From Bacteroidaceae bacterium (lineage in GTDB: Bacteria; Bacteroidota; Bacteroidia; Bacteroidales; Bacteroidaceae): DNA of 39,442 bases. Where the stretch lies: NCBI GenBank assembly GCA_017615245.1, contig JAGAAL010000057.1, positions 1 through 39,442 of the forward strand, read 5' to 3'. Shown piece by piece: positions 26,216 through 34,552 of the stretch (the stretch's first letter is position 1; each line of letters opens with the position of its first letter). The notes beneath the pieces were generated by a model, which saw only the letters and a program-made list of their open reading frames with translations, had not been told where the DNA came from and ran no database searches. A program made the translations under genes and the position numbers.

Positions 26216-27466
26216 TTAAAGTGGAATGGCAGAAAATCCTATCGCTTCTACGGCAGAGATAATATCTTCATCGGACGCTGTACCTGTGATGGTAGCTGTC
26301 TCAGAGCTGAGGTCCACCGTCACGTTCTCGATGCCTTCCACCTTACGAATAGCCTTCTCTGCGTTCTTGGCACAATGAGAACAATTCATGCCCTTGATGG
26401 TAAAGCGGCGTATATAATCCGCGTGGGCTTCGCAGGTTCCTTCTTCTTCGTGACAATGGCAATGCTTGTGTCCTCTGAGGTGGTCGATGAGGGCATAGAG
26501 CAGGAGGAGTGCTAGCAGGATGGTGCAGCCGATGTTGAACCACTCAACATGGTTGTCACAACATTCGGCGGCTTTAGCGAGGGTAGGGATGAACCACTCG
26601 GCAGGGAGCAGGTAGTCGATACCCAGTCCGAACCCGATAGCACCCAAGGCGATGGCGATGAGATAGACAAGCAACGTCTTACGTCCCAATACCTTATTTA
26701 TGACAAGGATGGATGCTGCGTTGGCAGCAGGACCTGCCATGAGGAGCACTAATGCCGCTCCTGGAGTCAAGCCTTTCATCATCAGCGCAACAGCAATAGG
26801 GATAGAACCAGTGGCGCACACATACATGGGAATAGAGATGCAGAGCACGAGCAGGATGCTCATGATAGAGTTGCCTGCAAAGACGGAAAAGAACGACTGT
26901 GGCACGAAGGTGGTGATGAGGCCTGCGATAATAAGACCTATCACGAGCCATTTGCCGATATCGCCCATCATCTCGATGAATCCGTAGCGCAAGGCTTCTA
27001 TGAGACGTTCGAGAAACGTGTGATGCTTTTCACTATAATCGCGCTGAGTGGTATGCTCTACAGCAGTTGCTGCCTCTTTGTTGAAAAGGTTGACTGCATG
27101 TCCGCCGATGATGGCTGTGCAGAAAGCAACGATGGGACGTATAATCGCAAAGGGAAGTCCCAGTAGGGAGTAGGTGGCGAAAATCGAGTCGACACCTGTC
27201 TGTGGGGTGGCAATGAGGAATGAGACGGTTGCACCTTTAGATGCTCCTTCTTTTCGCATAGACATCGCAGTAGGGATGACGCCACACGAACATAATGGGA
27301 GGGGCACTCCAAACAAGGCTGCATAGACAACCGACTTGAGCGTGTTGCCGGCCATATAATGGGTATAAAGGCGATTGGGAATGAACGCATGCATCAATCC
27401 TGCCAACAGGAATCCCAATAGCAGGAAGGGTGACATCTCGTTGATTAAATCAAAGATTTCTTGCAT
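26216..27466 (-). CDS. Cu/Zn-efflux-type permease with C-terminal HMA domain
   Basis: The 416-residue protein resembles the SO_0444 group of metal-efflux permeases (DUF318/ArsP-related). About ten helices flank PLPLCSCGVIPTAMSMRKEG (CSC at 59-61) and a second half with CATGSIPIAVALMMKG. A linker with RGHKHCHCHEEEGTCEAH (about 331-348) leads into a heavy-metal-associated domain, GMNCSHC (Cys362, Cys365) to the end. The His/Cys linker and HMA tail suggest a soft metal is captured and handed to the channel. The exact metal is not known from sequence. Confidence 0.85.
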   Translation of the reverse strand: MQEIFDLINEMSPFLLLGFLLAGLMHAFIPNRLYTHYMAGNTLKSVVYAALFGVPLPLCSCGVIPTAMSMRKEGASKGATVSFLIATPQTGVDSIFATYSLLGLPFAIIRPIVAFCTAIIGGHAVNLFNKEAATAVEHTTQRDYSEKHHTFLERLIEALRYGFIEMMGDIGKWLVIGLIIAGLITTFVPQSFFSVFAGNSIMSILLVLCISIPMYVCATGSIPIAVALMMKGLTPGAALVLLMAGPAANAASILVINKVLGRKTLLVYLIAIALGAIGFGLGIDYLLPAEWFIPTLAKAAECCDNHVEWFNIGCTILLALLLLYALIDHLRGHKHCHCHEEEGTCEAHADYIRRFTIKGMNCSHCAKNAEKAIRKVEGIENVTVDLSSETATITGTASDEDIISAVEAIGFSAIPL

Positions 27467-27470
27467 AGCG

Positions 27471-28070
27471 TTATGATTGTTGTGATAGAATCATTGAGGT
27501 GATTTTGCCTTCGCTGTTAATCTCCGAAAGTCCTGCGAACGTGTGTTCGCCTGTCTTATCGCCTTGACGGATAATCTGTGTTACAGAAAAATGAACTTTA
27601 TAGTGGGGCGTAGAGCCGTCTGTCTCTTTATTAACGATAAGGTGGCGAATCACGTATTTTATATCCTGACTGCTGTCTGCATGGAGGCTATTCATGTACT
27701 TCTCAATGTCTGCAGGGGTCACGTTACTCATGCCGATATACGAAGTCACCACATCGGCTACTGTATTTCTCAACATCTGTCTGTTGCCTTGAGCCAAGGC
27801 AACGAAATGGTTGTTGATTACCTGTCCTGCGTCCTTCACTTCGTGTTCTCTCTCTTCTCTTTTTATATCCTCTGCGGTAGGTGAATCGTCATATTCCACG
27901 AAAACAGGTTCATTCTGTTCCTCAGACATCTCTTCCTCTGTAGTGAGACCGTCAGGTGAGTCAGATGGCTTGGTAGAGGAGCCGCTATTACATGCAAAAA
28001 CAACCACTATGGCGAGCACCATAGGGATGATTAGCAGCATATTTATGTTGAGATGACGTTTGATGCCCAT
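27471..28070 (-). CDS. Putative lipoprotein with NTF2-like C-terminal region
   Basis: The 199-residue protein has an N-terminal hydrophobic signal with a possible lipobox (VVFAC, Cys about 27), a Ser/Thr/Glu-rich acidic linker (about 28-72), and a folded end beginning NHFVALAQGNRQMLRNTVADVVTSYI. That end resembles SnoaL/NTF2-like domains used for binding small molecules or as envelope scaffolds. No catalytic motif is seen. It lies 3 bases from the Rid-fold gene and 4 bases from the metal permease gene, so an operon with them is likely. Confidence 0.65.
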   Translation of the reverse strand: MGIKRHLNINMLLIIPMVLAIVVVFACNSGSSTKPSDSPDGLTTEEEMSEEQNEPVFVEYDDSPTAEDIKREEREHEVKDAGQVINNHFVALAQGNRQMLRNTVADVVTSYIGMSNVTPADIEKYMNSLHADSSQDIKYVIRHLIVNKETDGSTPHYKVHFSVTQIIRQGDKTGEHTFAGLSEINSEGKITSMILSQQS

Positions 28071-28073
28071 ATT

Positions 28074-29168
28074 TTAATAGTCTTTGAATCGTTCGTCTTT
28101 CGCTTTCGTTACAGCGATACATTCCATCTCGATAAGCCATTTCGGACGGCATACAGGTGCGTATGTAATGACGTATGGAGTGTCAGGGAATCGTTCTTCG
28201 AACAACTGGCGAACGACCTCGTAGTCGGCTGTGTCGCGCAGATAGACGATAATCTGCATTACATCGTCGAATGTGGCTCCACCTTCTTTCAGTAGTGCTT
28301 CTACATTCTCCCACATGCGACAGGCTTGTTTGCGAATGTCTCCTACATATACCACCTCACCTTTGTTGTTGATGGATGCTGTACCGGAAATGAGCAGATG
28401 GGTGCGGTCGCCATATACAATCTTCACCCCTCGTTCGAAGGTCACACCATATTCGTAGGTGGGGTTGAGATGGGAGCGGGCATAAAGATAGGTCTGCTGC
28501 TCAGCCTCCAGTCCTTTCACCATATAAGTGTCCATCTGCACGATGGCATTGGTGTCGGCAGGGATGCCGTGAATGCCTGTAGATGCCAGATAGTGGGTAT
28601 CGGAGGTCAGCCCTTGCTCTGCAAAGTTCTCCCTGCGAGCCACTACCAGTCCTTTATATTGGGTGTCTACATCGCGCACAAAGAACCAAGTTCGCAGGCA
28701 GTGTTCAGCGATATTGGCATTATATTGTTCCTTGAGTTGTTGCTCGTAGCGTTCCAACAGCGTACGCGACTGATGATAACTATCTCCTTCTGGCACCACC
28801 TGATTCATCGTCCACACTTGCTGATAGTGGGTATCTCCCTGATGCAGATAGAGCCACATTGCTACTTTCGTACCGTCGAGCGGTGGTTGCTGGATGACGG
28901 ATACATGTTCGGCAACGTCCTCTATCAGCGGCATCTGATTGGTTGCATCGCTGACAAAGTAACGTTTCATCATCACCTTCGCACCACCTACAGCTTCTAT
29001 TAGTGCCTGCTGACCCTTCAGAAGCTGCTCATACTGCGTACGGAAATCTGCTTCCAGATTCGTGACATGCAACATGGCATGTATCTCTGTCAGTTTCCCT
29101 TCAAGGGCAAAGACCGAGTATTCGATTTCCACCCCTAATTCCTGTATGTTTATTCGATATGTTTTCAT
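28074..29168 (-). CDS. Tandem Rid-fold (YjgF-like) protein, chorismatase-like architecture
   Basis: The 364-residue protein looks like two YjgF/RidA-type halves in one chain. The second (about 235-364) has LLISGTASINNKGEVVYVGD, a Gln/Asn helix, LKEGGATFDDVMQIIVYLRD and PVCRPKWLIEMECIAV, where the Arg and Glu match the usual active-site positions. Chorismatases of the FkbO/Hyg5 type share this double-Rid layout and a CR motif, so chorismate or an enamine/imine is a possible substrate; this is inference. The ATG at 29168 sits just after a -7 box; a start at 29231 would lie in the upstream palindrome. Confidence 0.7.
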   Translation of the reverse strand: MKTYRINIQELGVEIEYSVFALEGKLTEIHAMLHVTNLEADFRTQYEQLLKGQQALIEAVGGAKVMMKRYFVSDATNQMPLIEDVAEHVSVIQQPPLDGTKVAMWLYLHQGDTHYQQVWTMNQVVPEGDSYHQSRTLLERYEQQLKEQYNANIAEHCLRTWFFVRDVDTQYKGLVVARRENFAEQGLTSDTHYLASTGIHGIPADTNAIVQMDTYMVKGLEAEQQTYLYARSHLNPTYEYGVTFERGVKIVYGDRTHLLISGTASINNKGEVVYVGDIRKQACRMWENVEALLKEGGATFDDVMQIIVYLRDTADYEVVRQLFEERFPDTPYVITYAPVCRPKWLIEMECIAVTKAKDERFKDY

Positions 29169-29177
29169 TCTAAGCGG

Positions 29178-29185
29178 CAAAGGTA
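29178..29185 (-). promoter_or_regulatory. -7 promoter box for the Rid-fold gene
   Basis: On the minus strand TACCTTTG fits TAnnTTTG and lies 9 bases from the ATG at 29168, so the leader would be very short. The -33 region falls inside the palindrome at 29187-29228. Confidence 0.5.
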
Positions 29186-29186
29186 C

Positions 29187-29228
29187 AAAATAATTGTCAA
29201 TTGGCACGTGCCATTTGACAATTATTTT
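29187..29228. terminator. 42-bp near-perfect palindrome, probable terminator of the feo operon
   Basis: Arms AAAATAATTGTCAA (29187-29200) and TTGACAATTATTTT (29215-29228) are exact complements. The 12-base centre TGGCACGTGCCA (29202-29213) is itself a palindrome; only the flanking T/T pair (29201, 29214) fails to match. It contains the 3' codons and stop of the Cys-rich gene and overlaps the -33 region of the next gene. Besides ending transcription, it could be a dimeric regulator site. Confidence 0.7.
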
Positions 29229-29400
29229 CATTTTTCATCATCTTGCACCCTTCGTTTGCCAACGGACAGCTGTCACAATGGCATTCATCACCTTCCTTTT
29301 CGCAACACTTGTGCTTGTGGGTGAAGATTCGGTAACCCCTGATGGCTACTGCCAGGACGGCCAAGCCGATGATGATATATACAATGACTTCTTGTGTCAT
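29197..29400 (-). CDS. FeoB-associated Cys-rich membrane protein
   Basis: The 67-residue protein has one N-terminal transmembrane helix (about 5-20) and a cytoplasmic tail with cysteines at 32, 33, 40, 42, 45, 52 and 61. Small proteins of this kind follow feoB in many bacteria and are thought to help Feo function (FeoC-like role or metal handling). It starts 12 bases after feoB. Its last residues, MARAN, are encoded by the palindrome. Confidence 0.85.
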   Translation of the reverse strand: MTQEVIVYIIIGLAVLAVAIRGYRIFTHKHKCCEKEGDECHCDSCPLANEGCKMMKNENNCQMARAN

Positions 29401-29412
29401 AATGAAGGAGTA

Positions 29413-31776
29413 TTATATGATGCTTCCTATCTGGAACACCAGCGTCGCACATATCCAAGCCAGACAGGTGGTGTAGCAGGCGGTGAAGAGTGCCCATCTC
29501 CATTTGCCCGATTCGTGTTTGATGGCGATGCAGGCAGGCAGGCAAGGCATGTAGAGCAGAACGAATACCATGAAGGCAAAAGCCGCTAATGGGGTCATAC
29601 CGCCTGTGGCGAGTACTTGAGAGAGGTGGGAACTGTCCTCTACGTCCTCTGATACTTCTTCTGAAGATGTAGCGTAGAGCACTCCCATCGTCGAAGCCAC
29701 AATTTCTTTTGCTCCCACACCTGTGATGAGACTCACACCTTCTTTCCATTGCAGGCCACACGGACGGATAGCTGGCTCAATAGCCTTACCCAACTGGCCG
29801 ATATAGCTTTGTTCCATCTGTTGCTCGTCGCTGAGTTCATCGTGATGAGGGAAGTATGCTAACGCCCATACTACGATGCTGGCTGCGAGGATGATGGTAC
29901 CCATTTTCTTTAGGTATTGCTTACCTTTTTCCCTTGTGTGGCGCACTACCGACTTGCCCGATGGCAGACGATAGGGTGGGAGTTCCATTACAAACGGACT
30001 TGATTCTCCTTTCACCACAAAACGACTGAACAGGTGCGCCATCAGCACACTCATCACGATGCCGATGAGGTAGATGGTGAAGAGAATAAGCGCCTGATTT
30101 TTGGGGAAGAAAGCGCCAATAACGATGATATAGACAGGCAGACGAGCCGAGCACGACATCAAGGGTACGATGAGCATCGTGATGAGTCGTGACTTGCGGT
30201 CCTCAATGGTTCGGGTCGCCATGATGGCTGGAATGTTACATCCGAATCCCATAATCATCGGAATGAACGACTTGCCGTGCAAGCCCATCTTGTGCATGAT
30301 TCTGTCCATGATGAAAGCAGCACGCGCCATATAGCCCGAGTCTTCCATCCAAGAGATGAAGGCATAGAGTATCAGGATATTGGGCAGGAATACAATGACA
30401 CCGCCCACACCAGCCAGAATGCCATCGACTAGCAGGTCTTTCAATGGACCATCAGCCATGTGACTGCTGATTAACTCGCTCAACCAACCCACACCGCTGT
30501 CTATCCAATCCATCGGGTACTGACCAAGGGTGAACGTGCAGAAGAATGTGAGGAACATCAGCGCGATGAAGATAGGGAATCCTAAGAATCGGTTCGTCAC
30601 ATAGGCATCAATGCGTTTTGTCATCCTGCGTTTATAGACTGTTTTCTTTACGAAGCACTCCTTCAGCGCCCCTTGCACAAATCCGTATTTGGCATCTGTG
30701 ATAGCTCCTTCGGAATCCTCACCCAGTTCTACTCGTATTTCCGCCTGACAACGGTTGCGTTCCTTCAGGATATCCTTTGCGTTGGGCAACATCTTTACGA
30801 TGCCCTCTACCTGATGGTCATTCTCCAATAGTTTGATAGCGAGGAAACGTCCTGAGTAGTTGTGGTGGGGTTCGGGATTCACACGTATCAGCGCCTCCAC
30901 TCGTTCAATCATCCCCTCCAATAGGGTTCCGTGATTGATGTGGATATGGCGGAACGTATGTTGCTTACCCTCGTATATCTCTATGATTTCATGGAACAAA
31001 CGTTGCACACCTTCACCTGTACGTCCGATAGTGGGCACGATAGGCACTCCAAGCAGCGTACCCAGTTGATTGATGTCGAGTGAATGTCCGCTCTCTTTCA
31101 GTTCGTCATACATGTTCAGCGCCATAATCATCGGCACATCCATGTCGATAAGTTGGGCAGTGAGATAGAGGTTACGTTCTAGGTTCGAAGCATCCACTAC
31201 GTTGATGATGACATCGGGTGTCTGCTCGATGATGTATTTTCTGACGTAGAGTTCTTCAGGTGTGTAGGCTGACAGGCTGTAGGTGCCAGGCAGGTCCACG
31301 ATGTTGAACGTATAACCTTCGAATTTCATGTTACCCACCTTCGCATCGACTGTCACACCCGAGTAGTTACCCACATGTTCGTGTGCGTTGCTGGCGATAT
31401 TAAATAGACTTGTCTTGCCGCAGTTGGGATTGCCCACAAAGGCTACGAGGATGCTCTTTCCCCGTTCCTCTGCTACCGCACGACGGAAATCGCAATCGTC
31501 CGCTACAATTCCAGGCGTAGCAGGCTGCTGTTTGTGCCATTCTTCCGCTTCGGCTTGTGTCACAACTTCCACCAAGTCAGCTTCGGCACGGCGAAGACTC
31601 ACCTCGTAGTCCATCAGCTTATATTTCACAGGATCCTGTAGCGGTGCGTTCAGCACCACCTCTACCTCCGTACCCTTGATGAACCCCATTTCGATGATAC
31701 GTTTTCTGAATCCGCCGTGACCATATACTTTCGCAATGACCGCCGTTTCACCTGTCTTCAGTTCCGATAGTTTCAC
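29413..31776 (-). CDS. feoB: Ferrous iron transporter, FeoA-FeoB fusion
   Basis: The 787-residue protein imports Fe2+ through the inner membrane. Residues 1-75 are a FeoA (SH3-like) domain; 108-270 are the GTPase, with G1 GNPNCGKT (115-122), G3 DLPGTYSL and G4-like LNMYD; the rest is the membrane part with two Gate motifs (around CSARLPVYIIVIGAFF and GVGAKEIVASTMGVLY). FeoA-FeoB fusion is usual in Bacteroidetes such as Porphyromonas. The start is a GTG at 31776, about 40 bases after the promoter. The Cys-rich partner gene follows. Fur-type control is likely, but no Fur box was identified. Confidence 0.95.
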   Translation of the reverse strand: MKLSELKTGETAVIAKVYGHGGFRKRIIEMGFIKGTEVEVVLNAPLQDPVKYKLMDYEVSLRRAEADLVEVVTQAEAEEWHKQQPATPGIVADDCDFRRAVAEERGKSILVAFVGNPNCGKTSLFNIASNAHEHVGNYSGVTVDAKVGNMKFEGYTFNIVDLPGTYSLSAYTPEELYVRKYIIEQTPDVIINVVDASNLERNLYLTAQLIDMDVPMIMALNMYDELKESGHSLDINQLGTLLGVPIVPTIGRTGEGVQRLFHEIIEIYEGKQHTFRHIHINHGTLLEGMIERVEALIRVNPEPHHNYSGRFLAIKLLENDHQVEGIVKMLPNAKDILKERNRCQAEIRVELGEDSEGAITDAKYGFVQGALKECFVKKTVYKRRMTKRIDAYVTNRFLGFPIFIALMFLTFFCTFTLGQYPMDWIDSGVGWLSELISSHMADGPLKDLLVDGILAGVGGVIVFLPNILILYAFISWMEDSGYMARAAFIMDRIMHKMGLHGKSFIPMIMGFGCNIPAIMATRTIEDRKSRLITMLIVPLMSCSARLPVYIIVIGAFFPKNQALILFTIYLIGIVMSVLMAHLFSRFVVKGESSPFVMELPPYRLPSGKSVVRHTREKGKQYLKKMGTIILAASIVVWALAYFPHHDELSDEQQMEQSYIGQLGKAIEPAIRPCGLQWKEGVSLITGVGAKEIVASTMGVLYATSSEEVSEDVEDSSHLSQVLATGGMTPLAAFAFMVFVLLYMPCLPACIAIKHESGKWRWALFTACYTTCLAWICATLVFQIGSII

Positions 31777-31822
31777 AATTCAGTTTAATTGTATATTTGT
31801 TTATATCGTTTCTTTTCGGGTG

Positions 31823-31854
31823 CAAATTTACTGCTTTTTTGTAAATTGTGCAAT
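31823..31854 (-). promoter_or_regulatory. feoAB promoter
   Basis: On the minus strand, -7 TAAATTTG (31823-31830) is preceded after 20 bp by ATTG (31851-31854), one mismatch from TTTG. It is back to back with the dehydrogenase promoter at 31860-31891. Confidence 0.6.
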
Positions 31855-31859
31855 ACTTA

Positions 31860-31891
31860 TTTGTGAGTATTCACTTTTTTCCCTATATTTG
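31860..31891 (+). promoter_or_regulatory. Full promoter for the alcohol dehydrogenase gene
   Basis: -33 TTTG (31860-31863) and -7 TATATTTG (31884-31891) are separated by 20 bp. The ATG is 45 bases downstream of the box. The two divergent -33 elements are only about 5 bp apart, so one bound regulator could affect both genes. Confidence 0.75.
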
Positions 31892-31936
31892 CATCGCAAA
31901 ATATAGTTACATTTATAAATTATTAAATTCCTCGCC

Positions 31937-33118
31937 ATGAAAGATTTTAATTTCTATGCTCCCACAGATGTGGAGTTCGGACAAGGGTCAGAAGAGAAGA
32001 TAGCTCAGTTAGTAACCAAATACGGTGGTACCCGTGTCTTGGTGCATTATGGCGGTCAGAGTGCCATTCGCTCAGGTCTGCTCGATAAGGTATGCGGTCA
32101 GTTGCAGTCGGCAGGTATCTACTTCGAAAAGTTGGGTGGTGTAGTACCCAATCCTCGTCTGTCAAAAGTACACGAAGGAATCGCCCTCTGTCGCGAATCG
32201 CGTCTCGACTTCATTCTCGCTATCGGTGGCGGTAGTGTGATTGACTCTGCGAAGGCTATCGGCTACGGAGTGCTCTATGATGGAGAAGTGTGGGATTTCT
32301 ATCTCGGCAAAGCCGATGCAACCCAGTGTATACCTGTCGGTGTGGTGCTTACCATCCCTGCAGCAGGAAGCGAAATGAGTGAGGCAAGTGTCATCACCAA
32401 CGAAGACGGCGGCATCAAGTTGGGTTACTCCAACAACATCTGCCGACCCAAGTTCGCCATCATGAATCCTTGCCGCACCTTCACGCTTCCTCCTTATCAG
32501 ACAGCAGCAGGTGTTACCGACATCATGATGCACACGATGGAGCGTTACTTCAATCCCGATTGCGACATGACCATCACGGACGAAATCGCCGAAGCCCTGA
32601 TGCGCACCATGCAGCAATGTGTGTTGGAGGTCCTCAAGAATCCAGAGGATTACCGTCAGCGTGCCCAGATTATGTGGGCAGGCAGTTTGGCACACAACGA
32701 CGTGACAGGCAATCGCAACAATGGAGATTGGGCAACTCACAACATCGAGCATGAACTAAGCGGACTTTTCGATGTTACCCACGGAGCAGGTCTCGCAGCC
32801 ATCTGGCCGAGTTGGGCACGCTATGTTTATCGTCAGAATGTGAGCCGCTTCGTCCGCTTCGCCGTCAATGTCATGGGAGTGCAAAACGACTTCACCGACC
32901 CCGAAGCAACCGCCCTGCGTGGTATCGAGGCGATGGAACGCTTCTACCATCTGATCGGTATGCCAATTAACATCCACGAACTGATAGGCCGTGAAGTCAC
33001 AGACGACGAAATCGACCTCATGACCCGTAAGTGTACCCGCAACGACACCATGCCACAGGGTAAGTTTATGCGTCTCCATGCTGCCGATGTCGCAGCTATC
33101 TATCGCATGGCACGATAA
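31937..33118 (+). CDS. Iron-containing (group III) alcohol dehydrogenase, YqhD/BDH-like
   Basis: The 393-residue enzyme probably reduces aldehydes to alcohols with NAD(P)H. NAD(P)-binding IGGGSVIDSAKAIGYG (96-111) and VVLTIPAAGSEMSEASVI mark the N-terminal domain. The metal site is seen as Asp and His in VTDIMMHTMERYF, His in HNIEHELSG and His in VTHGAGLAAIWP. The GNRNNGDWATHNIEHELS block fits the butanol dehydrogenase/YqhD group. It is divergent from feoAB, which makes shared iron control plausible but unproven. Confidence 0.93.
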   Translation: MKDFNFYAPTDVEFGQGSEEKIAQLVTKYGGTRVLVHYGGQSAIRSGLLDKVCGQLQSAGIYFEKLGGVVPNPRLSKVHEGIALCRESRLDFILAIGGGSVIDSAKAIGYGVLYDGEVWDFYLGKADATQCIPVGVVLTIPAAGSEMSEASVITNEDGGIKLGYSNNICRPKFAIMNPCRTFTLPPYQTAAGVTDIMMHTMERYFNPDCDMTITDEIAEALMRTMQQCVLEVLKNPEDYRQRAQIMWAGSLAHNDVTGNRNNGDWATHNIEHELSGLFDVTHGAGLAAIWPSWARYVYRQNVSRFVRFAVNVMGVQNDFTDPEATALRGIEAMERFYHLIGMPINIHELIGREVTDDEIDLMTRKCTRNDTMPQGKFMRLHAADVAAIYRMAR

Positions 33119-33143
33119 GCAAACCTCTAAACAAGCACGTAAC

Positions 33144-33187
33144 AAAGCAATCAGCACACGGTTTCCCATGCGCTGATTGCTTTATTT
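33144..33187 (+). terminator. Terminator after the alcohol dehydrogenase gene
   Basis: A perfect 12-bp stem (AAAGCAATCAGC 33144-33155 with GCTGATTGCTTT 33172-33183) has a 16-base loop and is followed by ATTTATT. The gap that follows includes a G-rich block at 33221-33250. Confidence 0.8.
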
Positions 33188-33220
33188 ATTGCATTATTAC
33201 ATTTTTTAATTATTACATTT

Positions 33221-33250
33221 TCTCTTTGGGGGAGTTAGAGGGGGTCTTCC
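33221..33250. repeat. G-rich intergenic block (GGGGGAG...GAGGGGG)
   Basis: TTTGGGGGAGTTAGAGGGGG matches the style of the C/G-rich blocks at 24490-24560, 24680-24709 and 25517-25551 and lies immediately beside the broken LRR gene. Confidence 0.5.
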
Positions 33251-33253
33251 ATT

Positions 33254-33990
33254 TTAATGCTCCTGAATATACTTATATATCTCCAGCACATCCTGGGTAT
33301 CTACCACTCCGTCACCATTCACATCTTGAGGAACTTTCTCTGGTTGTTCTTCTTTGTATGTCTCTATTTTCTTGAAGTTCTTCCACCCATCTGCCACATA
33401 GTATGCATTTTCTGAACCTTCTGGAACATAGAGGGTACAAGTTTCATAAAGCGGGCTTGCAAAATCATTAGCCACTTTGGGAGGGCGTTTTGCTAGCACA
33501 GCCAGAGATTCGATACCTATTGTCTGTCCGAAAACCACATTATCAATAGATTCTACATTACTAGGGATAACCGCATTTTTTAACGGTTCTTCATTGAGTA
33601 TTAGATAATGATAAGGAGCAAAATAAAAAGCATAAGCCCCTCCTTTAACTCTACACCACGCATCAAAACTTGAAATATGTATTACTGTCAGGCTAGTGCA
33701 GTTATCAAAAGCCTGGGATCCAATCGATATCACACTATTTGGGATTTCAATTGAAGTTAATCCTATACAACCACCGAAAGCTCCATCTCCAATTGAAGTC
33801 ACACTATTGGGTATCTGTATTGAAATCAATCTTGTGCAACCACTGAAAGTACTACTTCCAATTGATGTTACACTATTTCCTATTGTTACTGATGTCAAAC
33901 CAGTACAACCATAGAAAGCCCAACCACCAATTGAAGTCACACTATTTGGAATCTCAATTGAAGTCAAGCCTGTACAATCAGAGTATTTAC
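33254..33990 (-). pseudogene. 5'-truncated BspA-like leucine-rich repeat protein
   Basis: The frame encodes about four and a half 23-residue BspA/TpLRR units of the form [21 protein letters not shown], then a unique segment. It ends with a dockerin-like [20 protein letters not shown], a tail common in Prevotella surface proteins. No ATG or signal peptide precedes the repeats: reading upstream, the frame gives [12 protein letters not shown] after a stop near 34000, so LRR similarity ends abruptly at about 33985. A TTG at 33967 could start translation, but the product would not be exported. Most of the gene, with its signal peptide, appears deleted or displaced at the edge of the accessory island. 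The DNA repeats have a 69-bp period. Confidence 0.75.
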
Positions 33991-34336
33991 AAGTCTCTTT
34001 TTATCAGCTATTTACATATAAAACGGTAGAAAAATGATGACGTAGATTCTATAAAGATTAGAAAATATGCAAATTTAACGTATTTAACTTTTCTTAAGCG
34101 AGCAGACATCGGATAATTTCCTGTTTTGGCATTTTGAATTGCATCGTCCTATGGAAGAATGTTATAAGCGAGTATGTTCTATGTGCGACATTTACAATGT
34201 GGTTGTTATTGCGGAATTTGGCAATTGCAAATCCCAAATAGTATAAAAATCGTGAAGGACAAACAGTTTTTTTCATTCTTCTGTATGTTTTCCGAAAAAA
34301 ATATATAACTTTGCACTTAAAATCAATATATTTACA
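33991..34336. other. Island edge: non-coding gap before the R-M cluster
   Basis: This AT-rich 346-bp gap has no convincing gene. A minus-strand -7-like box (TAAATTTG, 34070-34077) points toward the broken LRR gene and may be its orphan promoter. A 60-codon minus-strand frame at 34094-34276 has no recognisable motif and is not called. The cluster promoter is at 34299-34333. Confidence 0.5.
34299..34333 (+). promoter_or_regulatory. R-M cluster promoter with possible operator
   Basis: The -7 box TAACTTTG (34306-34313) lies 23 bases before the XRE gene. AAATATAT (34299-34306) and ATATATTT (34326-34333) form an 8-bp inverted repeat that brackets the box and start site. This is where an autoregulatory XRE/C-protein would be expected to bind. 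AT-rich composition makes chance a real alternative. Confidence 0.45.
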
Positions 34337-34540
34337 ATGGATGCGTTAAATAGAATAAAAGTTGTTCTGGTTGAGCAACGGAAGACTGGAAAATGGTTGT
34401 CTGAACAGTTGGGAGTTAATGTCGCCACAACAAGCAGGTGGTGCTCGAATGTGACGCAACCGGACTTGCAGACATTAGACAAAATCGCAAAGCTCCTTGA
34501 CATTGACGTAAAAGACTTGTTGAACTCAACTGAAAAATAA
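34337..34540 (+). CDS. XRE-family regulator (control-protein-like)
   Basis: The 67-residue protein is a single helix-turn-helix of the Cro/CI type: GKWLSEQLGVNVATTSRWCSN (about 18-38), then PDLQTLDKIAKLLDIDVKDLL. Small XRE proteins placed before restriction-modification genes act as C proteins, delaying endonuclease expression after transfer. It lies 12 bases before the methyltransferase gene and is transcribed with it, so control of the cluster is a good inference. No experimental link is implied. Confidence 0.82.
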   Translation: MDALNRIKVVLVEQRKTGKWLSEQLGVNVATTSRWCSNVTQPDLQTLDKIAKLLDIDVKDLLNSTEK

Positions 34541-34552
34541 AATTAGCATATT

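Noticed and set aside
28326-29003. Long plus-strand open frame (225 codons) opposite the Rid-fold gene
   Set aside because: It lies wholly within a convincing minus-strand gene and shows no domain.
29202-29216. TGGCACG in the palindrome as a sigma-54 -24 element
   Set aside because: No TTGC -12 element follows at the required spacing on either strand.
33967-33998. Short upstream extension or TTG start that would make the LRR gene intact
   Set aside because: Only about ten extra codons exist before a stop, without signal peptide or methionine, while intact BspA-like proteins are exported and longer.
34094-34276. 60-codon minus-strand frame in the gap before the R-M cluster
   Set aside because: No motif, no promoter and no start context; it could be a remnant but nothing supports a gene.
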